Below, in pieces: positions 51,018-59,921 of a stretch of DNA of 64,000 bases. The notes under the pieces were generated by a model. It did no database searches. It was not told the origin of the DNA and saw nothing but the letters and a program-made list of their open reading frames with translations. How positions within the stretch are numbered: position 1 is the stretch's first letter; each line of letters opens with the position of its first letter. This DNA is from Inquilinus sp052078665 (GTDB taxonomy: Bacteria; Pseudomonadota; Alphaproteobacteria; DSM-16000; Inquilinaceae): assembly GCF_052078665.1 (NCBI RefSeq), contig NZ_JBQJIK010000001.1:62001-126000 (forward strand). Direction: 5' to 3'. Both the position numbers and the translations under genes were made by a program.

Positions 51018-52238
51018 CTATCGGGGCATGCCCTGGCCGTTCCAGGGCGCTTCGTAGAGCTGCCGCAGCACCAGGCTGGCCGCGCCGCGGGCCCAGGCGT
51101 CGTCGCTCCATTCATGCAGGATGATCTCGGTGCCGCGCCGGATCGGCACCGGCACGACGCGGTCGATGGTGGCCAGCAGGGCCGGCTCCATCAGGTCGCG
51201 GGCCTGGATGGCGCTGCCGGCCACGATCACCTTGGGCGGGCTGTGCAGCGTGATCAGGTTGCCGACGGCGAAGCCCAGGATGGCGCCGGCCTCCTCGAAC
51301 AGGGCGCGGATCTCGGCCCGGCCAGCCCGCGCCATGTCGCGCAGGCGGCCGATGGCGCGCGGATCCTCCGGCGCGATCGGCCCGGCCTCCGCCCCCAGCA
51401 GGGCGCGGGCGCGGGTGACGATGCCGTGGTCCGAGACATAGGCGTCGATGCAGCCGCGCTGGCCGCAGCGGCAGGGCAGCCCGTCCAGGGCCATCTTGGT
51501 GTGGCCGAACTCCGTCCCCATCCCGGCGGCGCCGCGATGCACGTCGCCGTTCAGGAACAGGCCGAGCCCGACCGAATCCTCGACCGCCACCACGGCGAAG
51601 CTGTCGCTGTCGCGGCCATGACCGAACCAGTGCTCGGCCAGGGTGACCAGATGGACGTCGTTCTCGACCGTGGTGGGCACGCCGAGCCTGTCGCGGACCA
51701 TCGCCGCCAGCGGCACGTCCGGCGCGCCCAGGATCGGGGTCCAGACGCAGGTGCCGCTGCGGCCGTCGATGAAGCCGGGCAGGCCGATGCCGATGCCGCC
51801 CAGCCGGTCCAGCGCCAGATCGGCGTCGCCGACGCAACGGCGGATGCCATCTTCCAGGATGTCGGCCACCACCTCCGGCGCCTGGCGGGCGACGCGGATC
51901 GGCAGCGACAGGGTCTTCACCACATCGGCCTTGTAGTCGGTGACGGCGATGCTGATCTGATGCGGCGCCAGCTTGACGCCGCAGACGAAGGCGGCCTCGC
52001 GGTTCAGCTCCAGCATCACCCGCGGCCGGCCGCGTGCGGCGGTGCCGACGCCTTCGACCGCCCGGGCCAGGATCAGGTTCTCCTCGATCAGCCCGCCGGT
52101 GATGGCCGAGATGGTGGCCGGCGCCAGCTCGGTGCGCTGCACGATCTCGACCCGCGAGATCGGGCCGTAGCGCCGCACCACATCCAGCACATGGAAGCGG
52201 TTGATCGCCCGCATCAGCTCCGGATCGGCGGTCTTCAT
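51018..52238 (-). CDS. ROK-family transcriptional regulator
   Basis: 406 aa. N-terminal winged helix (INRFHVLDVVRRYGPISRVEIVQ and LAPATISAITGGLIEENL), then a ROK sugar-kinase-like fold with GIGIGLPGFID and VENDVHLVTLAEHWFG. The zinc motif is CRCGQRGCID (the usual final Glu is Asp). The kinase phosphate loop is degenerate (KLAPHQI), as usual for regulators. It probably represses the divergent sugar importer and its own operon until a sugar binds. Confidence 0.92.
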   Translation of the reverse strand: MKTADPELMRAINRFHVLDVVRRYGPISRVEIVQRTELAPATISAITGGLIEENLILARAVEGVGTAARGRPRVMLELNREAAFVCGVKLAPHQISIAVTDYKADVVKTLSLPIRVARQAPEVVADILEDGIRRCVGDADLALDRLGGIGIGLPGFIDGRSGTCVWTPILGAPDVPLAAMVRDRLGVPTTVENDVHLVTLAEHWFGHGRDSDSFAVVAVEDSVGLGLFLNGDVHRGAAGMGTEFGHTKMALDGLPCRCGQRGCIDAYVSDHGIVTRARALLGAEAGPIAPEDPRAIGRLRDMARAGRAEIRALFEEAGAILGFAVGNLITLHSPPKVIVAGSAIQARDLMEPALLATIDRVVPVPIRRGTEIILHEWSDDAWARGAASLVLRQLYEAPWNGQGMPR

Positions 52239-52258
52239 TCCGTCATGATCCGAATTTT

Positions 52259-52275
52259 ATGGTGCGGCGCACCAT
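52259..52275. promoter_or_regulatory. 17-bp perfect palindrome upstream of the ROK gene
   Basis: ATGGTGCG-G-CGCACCAT, starting 21 bases before the ROK start codon. Strong candidate operator for autoregulation. Confidence 0.55.
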
Positions 52276-52395
52276 GCCGGGAAGGCCGATGCGGCTTGGG
52301 GCGAACGGCTTCGCCTGGTCTCGATTCAGCGCTTCCATCCCATCCGTCGGGCCATATTGTTTCGAATTCTCGGCAATCGTCCGATTTTTTCGATC

Positions 52396-52440
52396 TTGAC
52401 AGGGCTCACCCTAGCCGGTCTGATAAATTCGTAAAACGAA
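52396..52440 (+). promoter_or_regulatory. Candidate promoter and operator of the sugar importer operon
   Basis: TTGACA at 52396-52401 and a TGATAAAT stretch at 52421-52428 (spacing longer than ideal) are followed by the inverted repeat TTCGT-AAA-ACGAA at 52428-52440, which overlaps the presumed start site. The region is locally A/T-rich. It lies 28 bases before the binding-protein gene. Confidence 0.5.
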
Positions 52441-52468
52441 AAAATTAAACCGGCGAGGGAGAAGACGC

Positions 52469-53740
52469 ATGGACCTGTCGCGCTCCATCATCCGCAGCGA
52501 CCGCCGCAGCCTCCTGAAGTCGATGGCGGCGGGGGCGGGCGCCCTGGCCGCCGGCCCGCTGCTGGCGCGGCCCGCCATCGCCCAGGCGCGCGAGATCACG
52601 ATGATCAGCGACGCCAGCAACAACCGCCCGGTCGTCGAACGCATCGCCGCCGATTTCGAGCGCGACACCGGGGTCAAGGTCACGATCAACGGCATCGACC
52701 ATGAGTCGAACAAGACCGCGATCCGCAACTACCTGGTCACCAGCCCGCCCGACGTCTGCTTCTGGTTCAGCGGCAACCGCATGCGCGCCTTCGTCAAGCG
52801 CGGGCTGTTCGACGACATCACCGACCTGTTCCAGCGCGAGAAGTTCTACGACGTGCTCGGGGTGATGACCCAGACGGTCAGCGTCGACGACCGGCAATAC
52901 GGCCTGCCGACCGGCGGCTCGATGTGGGGGATGCTGTACCGCAAGGACGTCTTCGCCCAGCACGGGCTGACGCCGCCGAAGACCTGGGACGAGATGATCG
53001 CCACCTGCGACAAGGCTGCGGCGGCCGGGCTGGTGCCGCTCGGCATCGGCACCAAGGAGCTGTGGCCGGCCGCCGGCTGGTTCGACTATCTGAACCTGCG
53101 GATCAACGGCCTCGACTACCACATGCGGCTGATGGACGGGCAGGCGACCTATCTGGATCCGGAGCTGACCGCCGTGTTCGACCGGTGGGAGGACCTGATC
53201 AAGCGCAACTACTTCCTGCCGAACCACACCTCCTATTCCTGGCAGCAGGCGGCCGCCTTCCTGGTGCAGGGCAAGGCGGCGATGTTCTTCCTCGGCAACT
53301 TCGCGCGCCGGGTGTTCCCGGACGACCAGGTGGAGCAGCTGGCCTTCATCCCGTTCCCGCAGATCCAGCCGGGGATCGGGCCGTTCGAGGAGTTCTCGGT
53401 CAACTCGATCCACATCCCGGCGCGGGCCAAGAACAAGGAGCTGGCGCGCGACTTCCTGGCCTATTTCTACCGGCCGGAGAATCTCGGCGCCTATCTGCAG
53501 CCGGACGGCAACATCCCGGCGCGCAAGGACGTCAAGATGCAGGTCGACCCGCTGATGCAGTCGGTGGTCGACACGCTGCAGGCGGCCAAGGGCACCTCGC
53601 AGTTCTACGACCGCGACACTGACCCGGACATGGCCCAGGCCGGGCTGAACGCGTTCCAGGAGTTCATGGTCGCGCCGGACCGGCGGCAGGCGATCCTCCA
53701 GCGGCTCGAGACCACCCGCAAGCGGGTGTTCAAGGCATGA
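52469..53740 (+). CDS. Sugar ABC transporter substrate-binding protein (Tat signal)
   Basis: 423 aa. Twin-Arg signal SDRRSLLKSMAAGAGALA, cleaved near AIAQA. The mature protein is an extracellular solute-binding protein family 1 fold (MISDASNNRPVVERIAADFERDTGVKV, TWDEMIATCDKAAAAG, QGKAAMFFLGNF). Binds an unknown carbohydrate in the periplasm. Tat export of an SBP is less common and suggests folding before export. First gene of the operon, overlapping the next by four bases. Confidence 0.9.
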   Translation: MDLSRSIIRSDRRSLLKSMAAGAGALAAGPLLARPAIAQAREITMISDASNNRPVVERIAADFERDTGVKVTINGIDHESNKTAIRNYLVTSPPDVCFWFSGNRMRAFVKRGLFDDITDLFQREKFYDVLGVMTQTVSVDDRQYGLPTGGSMWGMLYRKDVFAQHGLTPPKTWDEMIATCDKAAAAGLVPLGIGTKELWPAAGWFDYLNLRINGLDYHMRLMDGQATYLDPELTAVFDRWEDLIKRNYFLPNHTSYSWQQAAAFLVQGKAAMFFLGNFARRVFPDDQVEQLAFIPFPQIQPGIGPFEEFSVNSIHIPARAKNKELARDFLAYFYRPENLGAYLQPDGNIPARKDVKMQVDPLMQSVVDTLQAAKGTSQFYDRDTDPDMAQAGLNAFQEFMVAPDRRQAILQRLETTRKRVFKA

Positions 53741-54669
53741 GCCTGGCCGCGCCGATCGCCACGCGGAACGCGAGCGGCGCCGGGTTGCGGCAGCGCTGGC
53801 GGCGCCATCTCGACTGGGCCTGGCCGGTGCTGTTCCTGCTGCCGGGCGGCGTGCTGTTCGGGATGGTGATCGTGCAGTCCACGGTCGAAAGCCTGTGGAT
53901 CAGCCTGCATGACTGGGACGGGATGGGCGACAAGGTCTGGATCGGCCTGGCCAATTACTATGAGCTGGCCGACGACCCGCAATTCTACGTGTCGCTGCAG
54001 AACAACCTGATCTGGCTGGTGCTGTTCCTGCTGGCGCCGGCCGCGGGGCTGGGCCTCGCCATCCTGCTGAACCAGAAGCTCCGGGGCATGCGGCTGGTCA
54101 AGTCGCTGTTCTTCGTGCCGCTGGTGCTGGCGCCGGTCACGGTCGGCGTGGTCTTCACCTGGTTCTACGACCCGACCTTCGGCCTGCTGGCCATGATCTT
54201 CCAGGCGGTGGGGGCGGCGGCGCCGGCCCTGCTGTCGGACGAGCGCTTCGTCACCTTCGCCGTGGTCGCCGCGGCGCTGTGGCCGCAGATCACCTTCTGC
54301 ATGGTGCTGTTCCTGGCCGGGCTGAACAACCTGGACGACGACATCCTCGGCGCCGGCCGGGTCGACGGCGCCCGCGGCTGGCCGATGTTCTGGAACGTGG
54401 TGCTGCCGCAGCTGCGCCAGGTCTCGTTCATCGCCATCGCGGTCACCGTGATCGGCGCGCTGCGCAGCTTCGACCTGGTGGCGGTGATGACCCAGGGTGG
54501 GCCGTTCGGCTCCTCCTCCGTCCTCGCCTACCAGATGTACGAGCAGGCGATCTTCAGCTACCGCTTCGGCTACGGCGCGGCCATCGCCTCGGTGCTGTTC
54601 CTGGTCATGTCGGTGTTCATCGCCTGGTATCTGCGCCGGATGGTGCGGGTCGAGGCGGGGGGCGGCTGA
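53737..54669 (+). CDS. Sugar ABC transporter permease (MalF/UgpA type)
   Basis: 310 aa, six helices. EAA-like loop GAGRVDGARGWPMFWNVVLPQL contacts the ATPase. ATGA overlap with the upstream SBP gene and TGATG overlap with the downstream permease. Confidence 0.92.
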   Translation: MSLAAPIATRNASGAGLRQRWRRHLDWAWPVLFLLPGGVLFGMVIVQSTVESLWISLHDWDGMGDKVWIGLANYYELADDPQFYVSLQNNLIWLVLFLLAPAAGLGLAILLNQKLRGMRLVKSLFFVPLVLAPVTVGVVFTWFYDPTFGLLAMIFQAVGAAAPALLSDERFVTFAVVAAALWPQITFCMVLFLAGLNNLDDDILGAGRVDGARGWPMFWNVVLPQLRQVSFIAIAVTVIGALRSFDLVAVMTQGGPFGSSSVLAYQMYEQAIFSYRFGYGAAIASVLFLVMSVFIAWYLRRMVRVEAGGG

Positions 54670-55520
54670 TGTATCCGCTGCCGATCGACCGCGCCGGCCC
54701 CGGCGCCCGCATCGCCTATCGCGGCTCCATCGGCGTGGTGCTGCTGCTGTGGCTGCTGCCGCTGCTGGCGATCCTGCTGACCTCGGTGCGCAGCCTGGAC
54801 GACCTGTCGGTCGGCAACTACTGGGGCTGGCCCAGCCGGATCGAGCTGATCGAGAACTACCGCGCGGTGTTCGCCGACACGCCGATCCTGCGCTTCATGC
54901 TGAACAGCCTGATCATCACCGTGCCCTCTGTGGTCGGCGTGCTGGTGCTCAGCACCTTCGCCGGCTACGTGCTGTCCAAGCACCGCTTTCCCGGCCACAT
55001 GCTGGTCTTCGCGGTCTTCGTCGGTGGCAATTTCGTGCCGCACCAGATCCTGATGATCCCGGTGCGCGACCTGATGGTGCAGCTGGGCCTGTACGACACC
55101 TTCGCCGCGCTGATCCTGTTCCACATCGCCTTCCAGACCGGCTTCGCCACCCTGTTCATGCGCAACTTCATCGCCCGGCTGCCGAACGAGCTGTTCGAGG
55201 CGGCGCGGGCCGAGGGCGCGTCGCCGGCGCAGATCCTGGGCCTGGTGGTGGTGCCGCTGCTGCGCCCGGCCCTGGCGGCACTGGCGATCCTGACCTTCAC
55301 CTTCGTCTGGAACGACTATTTCTGGGCGCTGGTGCTGACCCAGAGCGACGCGGTCAAGCCGGTCACCTTCGGCCTCGCCACGCTGCGCGGCCAATACGTT
55401 TCGGTCTGGAATCTGATTTCGGCGGCGACGGTGGTTGTGGCGATCCCCCCGGTGGTGATGTTCTTCCTGATGCAGCGCCACTTCATCGCCGGCCTGACCA
55501 TGGGGGCGGTGAAGGGCTGA
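54669..55520 (+). CDS. Sugar ABC transporter permease (MalG/UgpE type)
   Basis: 283 aa, six helices. EAA loop EAARAEGASPAQILGLVVVPLL; C-terminus QRHFIAGLTMGAVKG is typical of MalG-like carbohydrate permeases. Start overlaps the previous stop by one base, and its stop overlaps the next gene by one base. Confidence 0.93.
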   Translation: MYPLPIDRAGPGARIAYRGSIGVVLLLWLLPLLAILLTSVRSLDDLSVGNYWGWPSRIELIENYRAVFADTPILRFMLNSLIITVPSVVGVLVLSTFAGYVLSKHRFPGHMLVFAVFVGGNFVPHQILMIPVRDLMVQLGLYDTFAALILFHIAFQTGFATLFMRNFIARLPNELFEAARAEGASPAQILGLVVVPLLRPALAALAILTFTFVWNDYFWALVLTQSDAVKPVTFGLATLRGQYVSVWNLISAATVVVAIPPVVMFFLMQRHFIAGLTMGAVKG

Positions 55521-57538
55521 TGACACTCTCGACAGACGGAAAGACAGGCATGGCTACGGAAGCGAAGCTGCGTTGGGGCATTCTCGGGCCGGGCCGGATC
55601 GCCCGGGACTTCGCCGGCGGCGTGGCCCGGTCGCGCACCGGCAAGCTGGTGGCGATCGGCACGCGTGATGCGGCCAGGCCGGGGCTGGCCGAGGCTTTCC
55701 CCGGCGCCAGGATCCATGCCGGCTACGAGGCGCTGCTGGCCGACCCCGAGGTCGACGCCGTCTACATCGCCACGCCGCATCCGGGCCATGTGCATTGGGG
55801 CATCCGCGCCGCCGAGGCCGGTAAGCACGTGCTGTGCGAGAAGCCGATCGCCGTCAACGCCTATGATGCCATGGCGCTGGTGGATGCAGCACGGCGCGCC
55901 GGCGTGTTCCTGGCCGAGGCCTTCATGTACCGCGCCCATCCGCAGACCAGGCGGCTGGCCGAGCTGGTGGCGGCCGGCACGATCGGCGAGGTGCGGATGA
56001 TCCAGGCCAGCTTCGGCTTCGCCGCCAAGTTCAACGCCGAGCATCGCCTATTCGCCAACGACCTGGCCGGCGGCGGCATCCTTGATGTCGGCGGCTATCC
56101 GGTGTCGATCGCACGGCTGATCGCCGGCGCCGCCTCGGGCAAGCCCTTCCTCGACCCGGTGAAGGTGACCGGCGCCGGCCATCTCGGCCGCAGCGGCGTC
56201 GATGAATGGACCGCGGCGGTGCTGGAGTTCCCCGGCGGCATCGTCGCCCAGGTGGCGACCGGCGTGTCGCTGGCGCTGGAGAACACGGTGCGGATCTTCG
56301 GCACCGAGGGCCGGATCGAGGTCGCCTCGCCCTGGTTCTGCAGCGGCAAGGAGGGCGGCAGCAGCGCCATCGTCATCACCCGTCCGGACGGCAAGACCGA
56401 GACCGTGGCGATCGAGGAGGCCGGCTGGCTCTACAGCTTCGAGGCCGATGCGGTCGGCGACGCGGTGGCGGCCGGCCAGCACGAGGCCGCCTTCATGACC
56501 CCGGCCGACAGCCTCGGCAACCTGAAGACGATGGACGCCTGGCGCGCCGCCATCGGCCTGGAATATGCGCTGGAGACGCCGGCGCGGCGCACCGGCCCGG
56601 TCGACGGCCGGCCGCTCAAGGCGGGCGCCATGCGCCGGATCGACCTGCCCGGCGCCGCCCGCCCGGCCTCGGCCCTCGCCCTCGGCGCCGTGGGGGTGGA
56701 GAATATCAGCCAGGCCGGGATGCTGTTCGACCGCTTCTTCGAGCGCGGCGGCAACACCTTCGACACCGCCTGGGTCTACCGCGCCGGCGGCTCCGACCGG
56801 GTGCTCGGCCAGTGGCTGGCCGGCCGCGGCGTGCGCGACGAGGTGGTGCTGATCGGCAAGGGCGCCCATGCGCCGCTGTGCTACCCCGACGTGATCCCGC
56901 GCCAGCTGACGGAATCGCTCGACCGGCTGCACACCGGCCGGCTCGACCTCTATCTGATGCACCGCGACAACCCGGACATCCCGGTCGGCGAGTTCGTCGA
57001 CGTGCTCGATGCCGAGATCCGGGCCGGCCGCATCGGCTCCTGGGGCGGGTCGAACTGGACCCAGGAGAGACTGGACGAGGCCATTGCCTACGCCCGGGCC
57101 AACGGCAAGCACGGGCCCGCCACGGTCAGCAACAATTTCAGCCTGGCGGAGATGATCGAGCCGGTCTGGCCCGGCTGCATCGCCGCGGCGGATGCGGAAT
57201 GGAAGGCTTGGCTGCTGCAGCGGCGGATGCCGCTCCTGGCCTGGTCCAGCCAGGCCCGCGGCTTCTTCACCGACCGCGCCGGCCGCGACCGGCACCAGGA
57301 CCCGGAGCTGGAGCGCTGCTGGTACGGCGAGGGGAATTTCCGCCGCCGCGACCGTGCGGCCGAGCTCGGCGCCAGGCAAGGCCGCTCGGCGAACCAGGTG
57401 GCCCTGGCCTATTGCCTGCACCAGGACTTCACGGTGCTGCCGCTGATCGGCCCGCTGACGCTGGAGGAGCTGGAGGATTCGCTGCAGGCGCTCGACATCG
57501 CGCTGACGCCCGAGGAGGTGCGCTGGCTCGAAGGCTGA
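55520..57538 (+). CDS. Gfo/Idh/MocA oxidoreductase fused to aldo/keto reductase
   Basis: 672 aa. Residues about 15-365: Rossmann domain (WGILGPGRIARDF), AGKHVLCEKPIAV and GGGILDVGGYPVS (catalytic Lys, Asp). Residues about 375-672: aldo/keto reductase barrel with the catalytic tetrad FDTAWVY (Asp, Tyr), IGKGAH (Lys) and YLMHRD (His), plus the NADPH-end LPLIGPLTLEELED. Two oxidoreductases in one chain could interconvert a keto-sugar without releasing it. An ATG at 55550 is an alternative start. Translationally coupled to the permease. Confidence 0.9.
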   Translation: MTLSTDGKTGMATEAKLRWGILGPGRIARDFAGGVARSRTGKLVAIGTRDAARPGLAEAFPGARIHAGYEALLADPEVDAVYIATPHPGHVHWGIRAAEAGKHVLCEKPIAVNAYDAMALVDAARRAGVFLAEAFMYRAHPQTRRLAELVAAGTIGEVRMIQASFGFAAKFNAEHRLFANDLAGGGILDVGGYPVSIARLIAGAASGKPFLDPVKVTGAGHLGRSGVDEWTAAVLEFPGGIVAQVATGVSLALENTVRIFGTEGRIEVASPWFCSGKEGGSSAIVITRPDGKTETVAIEEAGWLYSFEADAVGDAVAAGQHEAAFMTPADSLGNLKTMDAWRAAIGLEYALETPARRTGPVDGRPLKAGAMRRIDLPGAARPASALALGAVGVENISQAGMLFDRFFERGGNTFDTAWVYRAGGSDRVLGQWLAGRGVRDEVVLIGKGAHAPLCYPDVIPRQLTESLDRLHTGRLDLYLMHRDNPDIPVGEFVDVLDAEIRAGRIGSWGGSNWTQERLDEAIAYARANGKHGPATVSNNFSLAEMIEPVWPGCIAAADAEWKAWLLQRRMPLLAWSSQARGFFTDRAGRDRHQDPELERCWYGEGNFRRRDRAAELGARQGRSANQVALAYCLHQDFTVLPLIGPLTLEELEDSLQALDIALTPEEVRWLEG

Positions 57539-57575
57539 TCACCGGCGCAGGAACCAGAACAGGGAGGAGACAACC

Positions 57576-58835
57576 ATGAACAGAATGCTGTCGGGCCTCG
57601 CGGCCCTCGCCACCGCCGGGCTTCTGTCCGGCGGCGCCATGGCCGACGCCACGGTCAAATGGCTGCATATCGAGAACACGCCGGACACCGTGGCCTGGAT
57701 GGAAAGCGTCGCCCGCGCCTATGAGGCGGCGCATCCCGGCGTCACCATCCAGATGCAGTATCTCGAGAACGAGGCCTACAAGGCCAAGCTGCCGACCACG
57801 CTGCAATCGCCGGACCGGCCGAACATCATCTACAGCTGGGGCGGCGGCGTGCTGCGCGACCAGATCAAGGCCGGGGTGATCGAGGATCTGAGCGATGCGG
57901 TGAAGGGCGAATGGGCCGACCGGATCAGCCCGGCCGCGCTCGACGCCTTCACCGTCGACGGCCATGTCTGGGGCGTGCCGGTGCTGGCCTCGCAGGTCGG
58001 CTTCTGGTTCAACAAGCCGCTGCTGGCCAAGGCCGGGGTCAAGGCCGAGGACATCAAGAGCTGGGACGACCTGCTGTCGGCGGTGAAGACGATCAAGGCC
58101 GCCGGCATCGTGCCGCTGGCGACCGGCGGCGCCGACAAATGGCCGATCCATTTCTACTGGACCCTGCTGGCCATGCGGATCGGCGGCAAGGACGCGTTCC
58201 AGGCCGCCTACGACCAGTCCGGCGACGGCTTCGACGGGCCGGTCTACGTCAAGGCCGGCGAGGACCTGAAGGCCCTGGCGGCGCTGGAGCCGTTCGAGCC
58301 CGGCTATCTTGGCCTGACCAACCCGCAGGCCGCCGGCTATTTCGGCGACGGCAAGGCCGCGATGCATCTGATGGGCAACTGGGACTATCTGAACGCCAAG
58401 AAGAACAGCGCCTCCGGCAAGGGCATCCCGGATGCCGAGCTCGGCTGGTTCGCGTTCCCGACGATGGCCGGCGGCGCCGGCCAGCCGACCGATGTGCTCG
58501 GCGGCGTCAATGGCTGGCTGGTGACCAAGGGGTCGCCGCCCGAGGCGGTCGATTTCCTGAAGTTCCTGACCAACAAGGAGAACCAGGAGAAGGCGGCGGA
58601 GCTCGGCGTCTACATCCCGGTGAACAAGGGCACGGCCGAGAAGCTGAAGAACCCGTATTTCCGGCAGATGGCGGAGAACATCGCCAAGTCCGGCTACTTC
58701 CAGGTGTTCTACGACCAGATGCTGGGCGCCAATGTCGGCCGGGTGGTGAACGACGTCACCACCGACATCGCCTCCGGCGCGACCGACCCGAAGGACGCCG
58801 CCGGCCAGGTCCAGGAAGCCTGGGAGATGCGGTGA
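57576..58835 (+). CDS. Sugar ABC transporter substrate-binding protein (second set, Sec signal)
   Basis: 419 aa. Signal peptide cleaved at GGAMADA. Family 1 SBP with WLHIENTPDTVAWMESVARAYEA, AHPGVTIQMQY, DKWPIHFYWTLLAMRIGG and GKAAMHLMGNWDY. Only distantly similar to the first SBP, so it probably has a different ligand. The 38-base gap to the fusion gene contains a GGGAGGAG ribosome-binding site. Confidence 0.92.
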   Translation: MNRMLSGLAALATAGLLSGGAMADATVKWLHIENTPDTVAWMESVARAYEAAHPGVTIQMQYLENEAYKAKLPTTLQSPDRPNIIYSWGGGVLRDQIKAGVIEDLSDAVKGEWADRISPAALDAFTVDGHVWGVPVLASQVGFWFNKPLLAKAGVKAEDIKSWDDLLSAVKTIKAAGIVPLATGGADKWPIHFYWTLLAMRIGGKDAFQAAYDQSGDGFDGPVYVKAGEDLKALAALEPFEPGYLGLTNPQAAGYFGDGKAAMHLMGNWDYLNAKKNSASGKGIPDAELGWFAFPTMAGGAGQPTDVLGGVNGWLVTKGSPPEAVDFLKFLTNKENQEKAAELGVYIPVNKGTAEKLKNPYFRQMAENIAKSGYFQVFYDQMLGANVGRVVNDVTTDIASGATDPKDAAGQVQEAWEMR

Positions 58836-58853
58836 GCCGGATGGAGAGGTCTT

Positions 58854-58964
58854 CCCCCTCACCCGAAATCGCGATGCGATTTCGACCTCTCCCCGGGGGA
58901 GAGGTGACCCTCTCCTCGGGGAGACGGAGGGGCCCGTTGCGTCAGCAACGGGAGGGTGAGGGGG
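58854..58964. repeat. 111-bp composite multi-hairpin repeat between SBP and permease genes
   Basis: Outer arms CCCCCTCACCC / GGGTGAGGGGG enclose three more hairpins: GAAATCGC-GAT-GCGATTTC (58865-58883), ACCTCTCCCC / GGGGAGAGGT (58885-58905) and CCCGTTGC-GTCA-GCAACGGG (58933-58952). Typical of dispersed intergenic elements. As RNA it would fold into a cloverleaf-like structure immediately downstream of the binding-protein gene. Confidence 0.8.
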
Positions 58965-58992
58965 TGGCTCCGGCCGATGGGGTGGTCTCACC

Positions 58993-59913
58993 ATGACGGC
59001 CGCAACCCTGGCTCATGATCATGTCGCCGTCCGTCGGCGCCGCCGCGAGGCGCTGCGGTCGCAGGTGGCGCCGGTGGTGCTGATGCTGGTGCCGGCCCTC
59101 GCTTTGTTCACGATCTTCGTGATCCTGCCGATGGGCGAGGCCGGCTTCTACAGCCTGTTCAAATGGAACGGCTATGGCAGCCCGCAGGATTTCGTCGGGC
59201 TGCGGAACTTCGAGCAGCTGCTGCGCAACCGCACCTTCTGGTCGGCGCTGACCAACACCGGGCTGATCATCGCGGTGTCGCTGGCGATCCAGCTGCCGCT
59301 CGCGCTGGCCATGGCGCTGCTGCTGGCCGAGAAGCTGCGCGGCCGGGTGGCGTTCCGGATGGTGTTCTTCCTGCCCTACATCCTGGCCGAGGTCGCGACC
59401 GGGCTGATCTGGCAGTTCCTCTATGACGGCCAGTACGGCGCGGTGGCGCTGATCTGGGGCTGGTTCGGGGCCCAGGCACCCTTCGTCCTGGCCGACCGCA
59501 CCCTGGCGATGGGGGCGGTGCTGCTGCTGGTGGTGTGGAAGTATTTCGGCTTCCACATGATGATCTACATCGCCGGCCTGCAGAGCATCCCGTCCGAGAT
59601 CATCGACGCGGCCCGGATCGACGGCGCCACGCCCTGGCAGATCGCGCGCCGGATCAAGATCCCGATGCTGTTCCCGACCATCCGGCTGTCGGTGTTCTTC
59701 GCCGTGGTCGGGGCGCTGCAGCTGTTCGACATGGTGATGGCGCTGACCCGCGGCGGCCCGTCCAACGCCACCCATTCGCTGGTGACCTATCTCTACACCT
59801 TCGGCCAGATGCGGATGGAGATCGGCTTCGGCAGCGCCGTCGGCGTGGTGCTGTTCCTGATCTGCGTCGCCTTCTCGCTCGTCTATCGCCGCACCCTGAT
59901 GCGCGGGGATTAG
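58993..59913 (+). CDS. Sugar ABC transporter permease (second set, MalF type)
   Basis: 306 aa. Basic N-terminus RRRRREAL then six helices; EAA loop DAARIDGATPWQIARRIKIPML. Separated from its SBP gene by the multi-hairpin repeat. Confidence 0.92.
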   Translation: MTAATLAHDHVAVRRRRREALRSQVAPVVLMLVPALALFTIFVILPMGEAGFYSLFKWNGYGSPQDFVGLRNFEQLLRNRTFWSALTNTGLIIAVSLAIQLPLALAMALLLAEKLRGRVAFRMVFFLPYILAEVATGLIWQFLYDGQYGAVALIWGWFGAQAPFVLADRTLAMGAVLLLVVWKYFGFHMMIYIAGLQSIPSEIIDAARIDGATPWQIARRIKIPMLFPTIRLSVFFAVVGALQLFDMVMALTRGGPSNATHSLVTYLYTFGQMRMEIGFGSAVGVVLFLICVAFSLVYRRTLMRGD

Positions 59914-59921
59914 GAAGGCCC

